NCBI RefSeq assembly: GCF_041053105.1 | Contig: NZ_CP163444.1 | Location: forward strand, 2,728,001-2,792,000 | Direction of reading: 5' to 3' | Source of the DNA: Streptomyces sp. R44 | Lineage (GTDB): Bacteria > Actinomycetota > Actinomycetes > Streptomycetales > Streptomycetaceae | Length of the DNA: 64,000 nt | Shown: one piece after another, positions 1 to 7,422 of the stretch | How positions within the stretch are numbered: the stretch's first letter is position 1 | Layout of the letters: the number at the start of each line of letters is the position of its first letter | Program-made: the position numbers and the translations under genes | Notes under the pieces: model-generated | Seen by the model: the letters and a program-made list of their open reading frames with translations, nothing else | Databases searched by the model: none | What the model was told of the DNA's origin: nothing

Positions 1-117
1 CAGGTGCGCGCGCTTGGGGTTGCGACGCAGTGCGAGGCCCAACAGGTCGGGCAGCTCCTCGTCGCCGATCAGTTCGACGCCCAGTCGCTCCGCGACCCAC
101 GTTCCGGTCCACACCAC
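1..117 (-). CDS. Phosphoribosyltransferase-like protein of ter cluster (5' part only)
   Basis: Only the first 39 codons lie in the window; the gene runs off the left edge. A GTG start (117) follows a GAAGGGA ribosome-binding site, 18 nt downstream of the HpcH/HpaI gene stop, so the two are probably cotranscribed. The visible peptide begins with VVWTGTWVAERLGVELIG and continues through an LLGLALRRNPKRAHL stretch. I recognise this as the start of the phosphoribosyltransferase-type proteins found beside CitE-like and TerD genes in actinobacterial Ter stress clusters, which are thought to act in synthesis of a nucleoside-like metabolite. No catalytic motif is visible in this fragment, so the family call rests on N-terminal resemblance and neighbourhood. 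Confidence 0.6.
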   Translation of the reverse strand, partial: MVWTGTWVAERLGVELIGDEELPDLLGLALRRNPKRAHL

Positions 118-135
118 GTCGTCGACGTCCCTTCG

Positions 136-1461
136 TCAGCTGCCGGCCAGGCCGGCGGTGAGCAGATCCACGAAGCCGACGTCCTCCTTGGCCACGCCGA
201 AGAGCTCGGCGCGCAGGAGGGTGCGCTCGGCCCACGCGCGATGCGGCTTCACTTCGTTCATCTTGTTCGTATAGGCGGAGCGGAGCACTCCGCCGCCGTC
301 CCGCTCGGGCCGCAGGATGTCCTGGGCGTCGCTCCACTCCTCGTGGCTGACGACGGAGAGGGCGTGCACCGGCACCACGTGGGTGGGGTGGATGCAGGTC
401 TTGCCGAGCAGGCCGTTGGCCCGGTCGAGTTCGATCTCGCGGAGCAGGCCGTCGAGGTCGTGCTCGATGAGGGCGGTGCGCAGGTCCTCGGCGCGGCCCT
501 CCAGGAAGGGGCTGCGGCGCAGCTGTGGCTTGAACATGCGCTCGCCGGGCCTGAAGTACTCCCAGACGGGTCCGGTGACGGTGAAGCCGGTGCCGTCGGA
601 GCGGCCCAGGACGTTGACGACGTCGGCGATGACGTTCGCGACGATCTTGATGTCGTAGGCGGTCATGTCGGGCGAGCGGCGCAGCCCGTAGGCGGAGCAG
701 AAGTCGGTGACGCCGAGGCGGAGGGCGAGGACGCGGTCGCGGTACTTGTCGGTGATCGAGGCGATCCCGGCGAGGGTCTCGGCCCGGGTCTCCAGGTGGA
801 GGAGCTCGGGGGACTCGAGGACGGGCATGGCGAAGAGGCGCCTGCCGCTCGTCCGCTCGGCCTGGGTGAGTGCTTCGAGGAAGGCGTGGCCGCGGGTCTC
901 GGTGAACTTGGGCAGTACGAATCCGGACAGCAGGCGCACCGAGTCGCCGAGGCGGTCGACGAGGTCCGTGATCTGGCGCGGTTCGCGGACCCGGATGAAG
1001 AGCAGGGGCAGTTCCGTGGCGGTGTCGGCGTCCGTCACGGTCCCTGCGGAGGGGCGCGTCCCGGCGGCGGGGTCGGCGGAGGAGCGCGTCCCGGCGGCGA
1101 GGTCGGCGGAGGGTCGCGTCCCCGCGGCGGGGTCGGCCGTGTGTCGCGTCCCCGCGGTGCGGTCCGCGTCCGTCGCGGACCCCGCGGCGAGGTCGGCGAA
1201 GTGTCGGACGAGGTTGGCCTCGCCCGCCTCGACCTCGGCGTCGCTGATGGAGTCCTCCAGGCAGAGGACCATGGAGACCACTCCGCGGCCGGCCTGTTTG
1301 CGTACGGCGTCGGCGAGCCGGGGCCGGGTGGCCGGGCTGTAGAGCGTGGCGCCCAGGGCCACGGCGAGCGTGCGGGCGGGCGAGTCGGCGGTGAACTCGG
1401 CCGGCTCGCGGTGGAACAGCCCGGTCCGCACCGCGGACGGGATGTGCCCGAAATGACGCAT
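136..1461 (-). CDS. HpcH/HpaI aldolase / citrate lyase beta-like (CitE-like) protein of ter cluster
   Basis: A 441-residue protein of the HpcH/HpaI aldolase/CitE family, which act as Mg-dependent C-C lyases or aldolases on acyl-CoA or oxoacid substrates. The core shows MVLCLEDSI near residue 55 and a C-terminal NGLLGKTCIHPTHV segment typical of CitE-like enzymes. The ATG at 1461 fits the family N-terminus; an upstream extension of the frame runs through the divergent gene and is not coding. It sits in the Ter cluster between terD and a phosphoribosyltransferase, matching the predicted Ter-linked biosynthetic module. Unusually, roughly residues 88-137 are a low-complexity Ala/Gly/Thr/Arg insertion made of about five imperfect decapeptides, interrupting an otherwise conserved fold. 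Substrate unknown. Confidence 0.85.
   Translation of the reverse strand: MRHFGHIPSAVRTGLFHREPAEFTADSPARTLAVALGATLYSPATRPRLADAVRKQAGRGVVSMVLCLEDSISDAEVEAGEANLVRHFADLAAGSATDADRTAGTRHTADPAAGTRPSADLAAGTRSSADPAAGTRPSAGTVTDADTATELPLLFIRVREPRQITDLVDRLGDSVRLLSGFVLPKFTETRGHAFLEALTQAERTSGRRLFAMPVLESPELLHLETRAETLAGIASITDKYRDRVLALRLGVTDFCSAYGLRRSPDMTAYDIKIVANVIADVVNVLGRSDGTGFTVTGPVWEYFRPGERMFKPQLRRSPFLEGRAEDLRTALIEHDLDGLLREIELDRANGLLGKTCIHPTHVVPVHALSVVSHEEWSDAQDILRPERDGGGVLRSAYTNKMNEVKPHRAWAERTLLRAELFGVAKEDVGFVDLLTAGLAGS
1050..1200. repeat. 30-bp tandem repeat inside the HpcH/HpaI gene (about 5 copies)
   Basis: The motif GGTCGGCGGA and close variants recur at 1071, 1101, 1131, 1161 and 1191, an exact 30-bp period. 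On the coding (minus) strand each copy encodes a decapeptide like AAGTRPSADL. The copies have diverged by a few bases each, and the 30-bp period keeps the frame. This is an in-frame expansion within the enzyme gene rather than an intergenic element. Confidence 0.85.
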
Positions 1462-1647
1462 GTAAGTCCCCCGTCTGCCTCTCCGGGCCCTGATGACACG
1501 TGGCCGGTAATAGTACGTAGGTACGGGTGTCCTTAGTTCCCTCCCCGCATGAAATTCAGGTAACTCGTCAGCATCCGTCACCCCCTCCAGGTATCCGTGG
1601 CGCCCCCGCGTTGTCCGGGGGTCGGGCGGGAGGGCAGGATTGCGGTC

Positions 1648-2508
1648 ATGACGCACGCGATGCTGAAGGGCTCCAACGTCCCTCTCGACACCGCGGCCGT
1701 ACGGGCCGTGCTCTGCTGGACCCCGGGCCCCGGGGTCCCCGACGTGGACGCCTCCGCCCTGCTCCTGGGGCCGTCCGGGCGCGTGCGGTCCGACGAGGAC
1801 TTCGTCTTCTACAACCAGCCGCGCCACCCCTCGGGCCTGGTGCGGCGGCTGCCGAAGAAGCGGGTCGGCGACGGTCTGACGGACACCGTGGAGGCCGATC
1901 TGGCCGGGCTCGACGTCTCGGTCGACCGGGTGGTGATCGCGGCCTCCTCCGACGGCGGCACCTTCCGGTCCGTCTCCGACCTGCGGATCCTGCTGTACGA
2001 CGCGGTGGCGGGGCCGGAGCGCGAGCCGCTGGCGCTGTTCGACGTGACGGCGGAGACCGGCGAGGAGACGGCGGTCATCTGCGGCGAGCTGTACCGCCGC
2101 GGGGACGGCTGGAAGTTCCGCGCGGTGGGCCAGGGCTATCCGACGGGCCTGGTGGGCCTCGCCACGGACTTCGGCATCTCCGTCGACGAGGACGCCGCCC
2201 AGGATGCCGCCGCGCAGGGCGCCGCTCAGGACGCCGCCGAGGGAGCCGCCCAGGGCGCCTCTCAGGCCCCCCAGGGACCGGCCGGCTCGCACGACCCCGA
2301 TCTCGATCTGACCGTGGTCCACACCCCCGTACCGCCGCAGCCGACCGTGCCGCCCATGCCGGACCGGGCCCCCGCCTACGGATACCCGCAGCAGCCGGTG
2401 AACGACCCGGCCCCCGCGTACGGCTACCCCCAGCCGGTGGCCGCCGCCGAGCAGAACCCGGCATCGGAGTTCCGCATGCCGCCGATGGGGCCCCAGTTCG
2501 TCTCGTGA
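1648..2508 (+). CDS. TerD-family protein with Ala/Gln- and Pro/Tyr-rich C-terminal tail
   Basis: A 286-residue protein with an N-terminal TerD domain (about residues 1-180): the DASALLL, DFVFYNQP and [18 protein letters not shown] motifs are clear. TerD domains bind calcium and are linked to tellurite, phage and oxidative stress resistance. The start is the ATG after GGGAGGGCAGGAT. After the domain comes an AAQDAAAQGAAQDAA-type run and two APAYGYPQ repeats, a flexible tail absent from the two short TerD paralogues at 4.6-5.8 kb. It is transcribed away from the HpcH gene, with about 190 bp between the divergent starts. The domain is more diverged than the other two copies, so it probably has a distinct partner. 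Confidence 0.92.
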   Translation: MTHAMLKGSNVPLDTAAVRAVLCWTPGPGVPDVDASALLLGPSGRVRSDEDFVFYNQPRHPSGLVRRLPKKRVGDGLTDTVEADLAGLDVSVDRVVIAASSDGGTFRSVSDLRILLYDAVAGPEREPLALFDVTAETGEETAVICGELYRRGDGWKFRAVGQGYPTGLVGLATDFGISVDEDAAQDAAAQGAAQDAAEGAAQGASQAPQGPAGSHDPDLDLTVVHTPVPPQPTVPPMPDRAPAYGYPQQPVNDPAPAYGYPQPVAAAEQNPASEFRMPPMGPQFVS

Positions 2509-2537
2509 GGCCGCTCGTGGGGCCGCTCGTGAGTCCG

Positions 2538-2551
2538 GGGCCCGCGGGCCC
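2538..2551. terminator. Short GC hairpin between convergent ter genes
   Basis: GGGCCC-GC-GGGCCC forms a 6-bp perfect stem exactly where the terD (plus) and TerA-like (minus) genes converge. There is no U-tract, so termination efficiency is uncertain. Confidence 0.4.
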
Positions 2552-3288
2552 TAGGCCTTGGTCTTGTAGCCGCGCCCCCACTGGAGCCCCCAGCCGTACA
2601 GCCGGTCCAGCTCGGCCTGGAAGCCGTACACGAATCGCACCTCGCGGCGGACGGTCAGCTGGCCCTTGACGTTCTCCATGGAGAAGACCGCGCAGGAGCG
2701 GGCCTGTGGGGCGCGCTCGTCGAGCTCGATCTCGATCCGGGGGCCGTTGCTCGGGTAGAGCGTGACCTTGGCGTGCGTACGGTCGAAGGCCGGCGTCTGG
2801 TCGTAGATGTACGCGAAGAACAGCAGGCGCTTGATCTCGTCCCGGTGGTCCAGGTTGACGAAGATCGTCTCCCCGGAGGAGCCGCCGAAGCGGTCGTCGC
2901 CGCTCAGCTTCACGTACGGGGCGGCGTTGAGGTCGCCGAAGAAGCCTCCGAGCGGCTGCACGACGCCCTTGCTGCCGTCGGTGAGCTCGTAGAGACAGCC
3001 CAGGTCCAGGTCGACGTTGACCATGCCCTGGGTGTGGGCCTGGACGACCTCGGGCTTGAAGAGCTGGGCGGGGTTCCGCAGCAGCCGTCCGCTCTGGCGG
3101 GAGCGGCCCTCGATGTCGGAGGTCCGCATCCGCCAGGAGAGGTTCACCCGGAGGTTGCCGGTGGCGGCGCCCTGCTGGGTCAGCGAGACGGTCGGCCGCC
3201 GTTTCGTCAGGTCGATCGCGTTCGATGCGGCACTGCCCGAGTCGAACTGCGCCGCCCTGCCCGGAAACAGGTTGTCCCAGAAGGCCAT
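2551..3288 (-). CDS. TerA-like / TerD-superfamily tellurium resistance protein
   Basis: A 245-residue protein starting MAFWDNLFPGR. It has a TerD-like core: DLDLGCLYELTDGSKG, YVKLSGDDR, GETIFVNLDHRDEIKRLLFFAYIYD and a basic WGRGYKTKA tail. Actinobacterial proteins of this shape are annotated as TerA- or TerF-like tellurium resistance proteins and are predicted to form calcium-dependent membrane-associated complexes with TerD. It lies downstream of the DUF475 gene on the same strand, with a strong hairpin between, so it is probably expressed separately. The ATG at 3288 was chosen; the longer upstream frame crosses that terminator. Confidence 0.85.
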   Translation of the reverse strand: MAFWDNLFPGRAAQFDSGSAASNAIDLTKRRPTVSLTQQGAATGNLRVNLSWRMRTSDIEGRSRQSGRLLRNPAQLFKPEVVQAHTQGMVNVDLDLGCLYELTDGSKGVVQPLGGFFGDLNAAPYVKLSGDDRFGGSSGETIFVNLDHRDEIKRLLFFAYIYDQTPAFDRTHAKVTLYPSNGPRIEIELDERAPQARSCAVFSMENVKGQLTVRREVRFVYGFQAELDRLYGWGLQWGRGYKTKA

Positions 3289-3336
3289 GGCGCCTTCACC
3301 CCCCACTGTCACTGTCGTCACACACCGCGCACATGC

Positions 3337-3369
3337 CTGCGGGGCGGCCGGTCGTCGGCCGCCCCGCAG
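3337..3369 (-). terminator. Terminator after DUF475 gene
   Basis: CTGCGGGGCGGCCG, a GTCGT loop and the exact complement CGGCCGCCCCGCAG form a 14-bp perfect stem 26 nt past the DUF475 stop codon (minus strand). Confidence 0.75.
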
Positions 3370-3395
3370 TGAAGCGTTCCTCGTTGCCGGGGGTG

Positions 3396-4544
3396 TCACA
3401 CCCCGGACGGCACCTCGGTCTTGTCGCCCGAGGAGCCGGAGCCGCCCTCGGCCGCCGCTAGCCGCTGGTTGCGGCGGACGGAGGACCAGAAGGACCAGCC
3501 GATGAGCGCGACGCCGATGCCGCCGGTGACGATCTCGGGGATCTCGTACTGGATGGTGATCATGAGGACCACGGCCAGGGCACCGATCGCGTAGTGGGCA
3601 CCGTGCTCCAGGTAGACGTAGTCGTCGAGGGTGCCCTGGCGGACCAGGTAGACCGTCAGCGAACGGACGTACATGGCGCCGACGCCCAGGCCGAGCGCCA
3701 TGAGCACGATGTCGTTGGTGATGGCGAAGGCGCCGATGACACCGTCGAAGGAGAAGGAGGCGTCGAGGACCTCCAGGTAGAGGAACATGAAGAAGGCGGC
3801 CTTGCCGGCCAGCTGGACCGCGGAGACCTTCTTGCCGGTGCGCTTGGCCTCTTCCTCGGCCTCCTGCTCGGCCTCCTCTTCCTCCTCCAGCTTGTTCTCG
3901 AAGTAGCCGGAGAGACCGCCCACGACGAGGTACGTGATGAGGCCGGCGATGCCGGAGATCAGGACCGTCTGCGCCTTGTCGACGTGCGCGCCACCGTGCT
4001 GGTGGGCGTGGGTCGCGAAGGTCATGGAGGTGATGAGCAGGACGACGAGCGCGATGCAGACCGACAGCATGTCGACCTTGCCGAGCTTCGCCAGCGGGCG
4101 CTCGATCCAGCGCAGCCACTGGATGTCACGGTCCTCGAAGATGAAGTCGAGGAAGATCATCAGCAGGAACATGCCACCGAAGGCGGCGATCGACGGGTGC
4201 GCGTCGGTCACCAGTTCCTGGTAGCGGTCCGCGTCGTTCAGCGCGAGATCGACGGCCTCGATCGGGCCGATCTTCGCGCTGATGGCGACGATGACGACGG
4301 GGAAGACGAGGCGCATGCCGAAGACGGCGATGATGACGCCGATCGTGAGGAAGATCTTCTGCCAGAAGGCATTCATCTTCTTCAGGATCCCGGCGTTGAC
4401 CACCGCGTTGTCGAACGACAGGGAGATCTCGAGGACGCACAGGATCGCGACGATCCCGAACGCCTCCCACCCCCCGTAGAGCACCGCCACGGCCAGGCCG
4501 ATCACAGTGATCGCGAACGACCAGCCGAAGGTTTTCAGAATCAC
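3396..4544 (-). CDS. DUF475 (TerC-like) integral membrane protein
   Basis: A 382-residue polytopic membrane protein with about eight hydrophobic segments, a Glu-rich cytoplasmic loop around residues 225-250 and a His-rich loop (HAHQHGG). The EISLSFDNAVVNAG and DASFSFDGVIGAF motifs, two repeats each with a buried acid, are the hallmark of the DUF475/TerC family, proposed to help metal ions cross or be sensed at the membrane. It starts at GTG 4544; the nearest upstream ATG meets a stop within three codons. It lies just downstream of two terD genes on the same strand, consistent with a Ter membrane complex in which DUF475 anchors TerD proteins. Confidence 0.9.
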   Translation of the reverse strand: MILKTFGWSFAITVIGLAVAVLYGGWEAFGIVAILCVLEISLSFDNAVVNAGILKKMNAFWQKIFLTIGVIIAVFGMRLVFPVVIVAISAKIGPIEAVDLALNDADRYQELVTDAHPSIAAFGGMFLLMIFLDFIFEDRDIQWLRWIERPLAKLGKVDMLSVCIALVVLLITSMTFATHAHQHGGAHVDKAQTVLISGIAGLITYLVVGGLSGYFENKLEEEEEAEQEAEEEAKRTGKKVSAVQLAGKAAFFMFLYLEVLDASFSFDGVIGAFAITNDIVLMALGLGVGAMYVRSLTVYLVRQGTLDDYVYLEHGAHYAIGALAVVLMITIQYEIPEIVTGGIGVALIGWSFWSSVRRNQRLAAAEGGSGSSGDKTEVPSGV

Positions 4545-4573
4545 TGTCTACCCCATCGTGAAATTACATGGCT

Positions 4574-5149
4574 TTACGAAACGTTGACCCCGAAGTCTAG
4601 AGCGATGCCCCGGAGCCCGGACGCATACCCCTGTCCCACCGCCCGGAACTTCCATTCGCCGTTGTAGCGATAGAGCTCTCCGAAGATCATCGCGGTCTCC
4701 GTGGAGGCGTCTTCCGAGAGGTCGTACCGGGCGAGCTCCTGGCCGTCGAGCTGGTTCACGACGCGGATGAACGCATTGCTGACCTGGCCGAAGCTCTGGC
4801 CGCGGTTGTCGGCGTCGTGGATCGAGACCGGAAAGACGATCTTGTCGCAGTGGGCCGGCACCCTGGTGAGGTCCACGATGAGGGACTCGTCGTCCCCGTC
4901 ACCCTCGCCGGTGAGGTTGTCGCCGGTGTGTTCGACGGAGCCCTCGGGGCTGCGGAGCTGGTTGTAGAAGACGAAGTACTCGTCGCCGAGCACCCGTCCG
5001 GCCTGGCACAGCAGCGCGCTGGCGTCGAGGTCGAAGGGGGCTCCGGTGGTGGAGCGCGCGTCCCAGCCGAGCCCCACGAGGACCTGGGTGAGGTTGGGTG
5101 CGGCCTTGGAGAGGGAGACATTGCCTCCCTTGGCGAGCGTGACGCCCAT
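4574..5149 (-). CDS. terD: TerD-family tellurium/stress resistance protein (copy 2)
   Basis: A 191-residue single-domain TerD protein. It begins [15 protein letters not shown], and has [43 protein letters not shown] and ends [21 protein letters not shown]. The acidic residues of the DxDxSA and GEGxGDDE motifs are the expected calcium ligands. About 75% of residues look shared with the copy at 5234-5809, so the pair arose by tandem duplication. A perfect 15-bp-stem hairpin separates them, allowing different expression levels. Expected to be cytoplasmic or membrane-associated via DUF475/TerC-type partners. Confidence 0.95.
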   Translation of the reverse strand: MGVTLAKGGNVSLSKAAPNLTQVLVGLGWDARSTTGAPFDLDASALLCQAGRVLGDEYFVFYNQLRSPEGSVEHTGDNLTGEGDGDDESLIVDLTRVPAHCDKIVFPVSIHDADNRGQSFGQVSNAFIRVVNQLDGQELARYDLSEDASTETAMIFGELYRYNGEWKFRAVGQGYASGLRGIALDFGVNVS

Positions 5150-5180
5150 GATTCGGTTCCTCCCCGGTGGTGATGAGGCA

Positions 5181-5215
5181 CGTCCGGCGCCGCACGGGAA
5201 GTGCGGCGCCGGACG
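5181..5215 (-). terminator. Terminator between the two terD paralogues
   Basis: CGTCCGGCGCCGCAC, a GGGAA loop, then GTGCGGCGCCGGACG: a perfect 15-bp stem 18 nt after the upstream terD stop codon. Confidence 0.8.
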
Positions 5216-5233
5216 GTTCGAACGGTGCTCGGC

Positions 5234-5809
5234 TCAGACGTTGACGCCGAAGTCCTGCGCGATGCCGCGCAGCCCCGAGGCGTAGCCCTGGCCGACGGCG
5301 CGGAACTTCCACTCCGCACCGTGGCGGTACAGCTCACCGAAGACCATCGCGGTCTCGGTCGAGGCGTCCTCGGAGAGGTCGTACCGGGCGATCTCGGCGC
5401 CGCCGGCCTGGTTCACGACGCGGATGAACGCGTTGCGCACCTGGCCGAAGGACTGCTGGCGGTTCTCGGCGTCGTAGATCGAGACCGGGAAGACGATCTT
5501 GGCCACGTCGGCCGGCACACCGGCCAGGTTGACCTTGACCTGCTCGTCGTCGCCCTCGCCCTCGCCGGTGAGGTTGTCACCGGTGTGCTCGACGGAACCG
5601 TCGGCGCTCTTCAGGTTGTTGAAGAAGACGAAGTCCTGGTCGTTGCGCACCTTGCCGGCCTCGCTCACCAGGATGGCGCTGGCGTCGAGGTCGAAGTCCG
5701 TACCGGTGGTGGTGCGGACGTCCCAGCCCAGACCGACGGTCACGGCGGTGAGGCCAGGGGCCTCCTTGGTCAGCGAGACGTTGCCGCCCTTGCTGAGGCT
5801 GACTCCCAC
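5234..5809 (-). CDS. terD: TerD-family tellurium/stress resistance protein (copy 3)
   Basis: A 191-residue TerD domain protein starting at GTG 5809 ([18 protein letters not shown]) behind a GGAGGG ribosome-binding site. The frame also opens upstream at ATG 5821 and further, but the GTG gives exactly the length and N-terminus of the adjacent paralogue. The [31 protein letters not shown] and [16 protein letters not shown] motifs are intact. It is the most upstream gene of this minus-strand ter group, so its promoter lies in 5810-5959. Family knowledge: calcium-binding, linked to tellurite, oxidative and phage stress and, in Streptomyces, to development. Confidence 0.95.
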   Translation of the reverse strand: MGVSLSKGGNVSLTKEAPGLTAVTVGLGWDVRTTTGTDFDLDASAILVSEAGKVRNDQDFVFFNNLKSADGSVEHTGDNLTGEGEGDDEQVKVNLAGVPADVAKIVFPVSIYDAENRQQSFGQVRNAFIRVVNQAGGAEIARYDLSEDASTETAMVFGELYRHGAEWKFRAVGQGYASGLRGIAQDFGVNV

Positions 5810-5959
5810 GAGTCCCTCCATAGGTTTCCAGGGGCAGCGCCCCCAGTCGTGCGTTGGCATCGGATCAACGTCTGGATCCTAGTGACGGGTTCCCGGTCGA
5901 AACAGTCGATTCGCCCGGTGAATCCGAGGGTGTCGGGACCGATCCGGCCCCGCGGGCGC

Positions 5960-6418
5960 TCAGAGGGCGTCGAGAGCCTTCAGGCAGTCGCCGAGGTCGC
6001 GGGCGTCCGACAGGGCGTTCACGACGGTCCAGCGGACCACGCCCTCCTTGTCGATGACGAAGGTGCCGCGGACCGCGCAGCCCTTCTCCTCGTCGAGGAC
6101 GCCGTAGGCCCGGGAGGCCTCGCCGTGCGGCCAGAAGTCGGAGAGCAGCGGGAACTCCAGCTCCTCCTGGTCGCCGAAGACGCGAAGGGTGTGGATGGAG
6201 TCGTTGGAGACCGCGAGGAGCTGGGTGTCGTCGTTGACGAACGCCGCGAGGTGGTCGCGGAGCTCGCGCAGCTCACCGGTGCAGACGCCGGTGAAGGCGA
6301 AGGGGTAGAAGAACAGCACCACGTTCTTCTCGCCGCGGAAGTCCGAGAGCCGCACGGTCCGGCCGTGGTTGTCCTTCAGCTCGAATTCCGGGGCCTTGGT
6401 GCCGACCTCGATCGCCAT
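5960..6418 (-). CDS. AhpE-like peroxiredoxin
   Basis: A 152-residue thioredoxin-fold peroxidase. The peroxidatic Cys46 lies in FAFTGVCTGEL, and the GTFVIDKEGVVRW strand is the usual C-terminal signature. Length and motif place it with the one-Cys AhpE/BCP-like group that reduces peroxides and peroxynitrite with thiol donors; a Cys near residue 114 (KGCAVRG) and another near 146 could be alternative resolving residues. It starts at ATG 6418. The gene sits upstream of the ter cluster on the same strand, about 150 bp away, which suits a shared stress role without proving an operon. Confidence 0.93.
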   Translation of the reverse strand: MAIEVGTKAPEFELKDNHGRTVRLSDFRGEKNVVLFFYPFAFTGVCTGELRELRDHLAAFVNDDTQLLAVSNDSIHTLRVFGDQEELEFPLLSDFWPHGEASRAYGVLDEEKGCAVRGTFVIDKEGVVRWTVVNALSDARDLGDCLKALDAL

Positions 6419-6503
6419 CGCGTACGCGTCCCTTTCGACGGGTCCCGGGGCTTGGGCCGTATCGGTGAACCCGGGTGGGACCCACCCTACGGCCTGCGCA
6501 CGA

Positions 6504-6533
6504 AAGCCCCCGCCGGCGGACCGGCGGGGGCTT
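6504..6533 (-). terminator. Terminator after DUF3052 gene
   Basis: AAGCCCCCGCCGG, a CGGA loop, CCGGCGGGGGCTT: a perfect 13-bp stem 15 nt past the DUF3052 stop. Confidence 0.8.
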
Positions 6534-6548
6534 CTCGCAGCGTGGTGA

Positions 6549-6971
6549 TCAGCGCTTGGGGGCGGCCAGGCGGGTGCCCGTCCAGTCCTTGGCGACGCTG
6601 ATGCTCTTGGTCTGGGAGAGACCCGCTGTCTGCGCGGCATCCTGGATGTCGGACGGCTCGATGTAGCCGTCACGGCCGGTCTTCGGGGTCAGCAGCCAGA
6701 TATTGCCGCCGTCCTCCAGAAGACCGATGGCGTCCACCAAGGCGTCGGTGAGATCGCCGTCCTCGTCCCGGAACCACAGCACGACGACGTCGGCGACGTC
6801 GTCGTAGTCCTCGTCCACGAGGTCGGCTCCGATGACGGACTCGATGCCTTCACGGAGATCCTGGTCGACGTCGTCGTCGTAGCCGATCTCCTGGACCACC
6901 TGTCCGGGCTCGAACCCCAGCCTCGCTGCCGGGTTGGTCCGCTCCTCCGCGTGGTCCGCGGTCGCGCTCAC
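6549..6971 (-). CDS. DUF3052 family protein
   Basis: A 140-residue acidic cytoplasmic protein, starting at GTG 6971 ([11 protein letters not shown]) six nt after a perfect AGGAGG site. The body has [17 protein letters not shown], an acidic [22 protein letters not shown] stretch and [18 protein letters not shown]. This is the actinobacterial DUF3052 family, of unknown biochemical function, and it is conserved next to aceE as here. It is divergently transcribed from aceE across a 451-bp intergenic region, suggesting shared regulation. The frame extends further upstream but lacks a better ribosome-binding site. Confidence 0.92.
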   Translation of the reverse strand: MSATADHAEERTNPAARLGFEPGQVVQEIGYDDDVDQDLREGIESVIGADLVDEDYDDVADVVVLWFRDEDGDLTDALVDAIGLLEDGGNIWLLTPKTGRDGYIEPSDIQDAAQTAGLSQTKSISVAKDWTGTRLAAPKR

Positions 6972-7422
6972 GGCTTGCCTCCTGCTCATTCGGAAAATCC
7001 TGTGGGCCGCACGTATGCGCGCGGCGCTGGCCGTAGTCCACACGTGCCGGGGCGGATCGCGCAAGTACCCGGCCGCCGAGACCGCCGAAACGGTGACGTT
7101 TGGGGCCGTCTCGCCGCAACTTCCGGCATCGTCGGACCCTCCTCCGCGATCAGGCTCACATGGTTCGTCCCGTTTTGCTGACTTCTGCGGTTTCAGTCTG
7201 CCGAACGCCCGGACGAAACGCATGCGCGGGTTGGGCGTAAGGTTGCGATTTGACCGCAGAGAACAGCCCGGATCGACCGCACTGGACATCTGGAGGGCAG
7301 GGCGAGGCACCCCCCGGGGGTTACCCCTCGGTAAATGTGACGTCTGGCGTCGGCGGGGTACACGATGGACATCCCCACCAGCCCGTGGCCCCGTGGGCAC
7401 CACCGAACAGCGAAGGAAGAGC
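6972..7422. promoter_or_regulatory. Divergent DUF3052/aceE regulatory region with TTACC-N4-GGTAA dyad
   Basis: This 451-bp region holds no convincing gene. Its clearest feature is the perfect inverted repeat TTACC-CCTC-GGTAA at 7321-7334, about 90 nt before the aceE start, placed like an operator or promoter-proximal site. A GAAGGAAGAGC ribosome-binding site precedes the aceE GTG. No matching regulator is encoded next to it. Confidence 0.5.
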
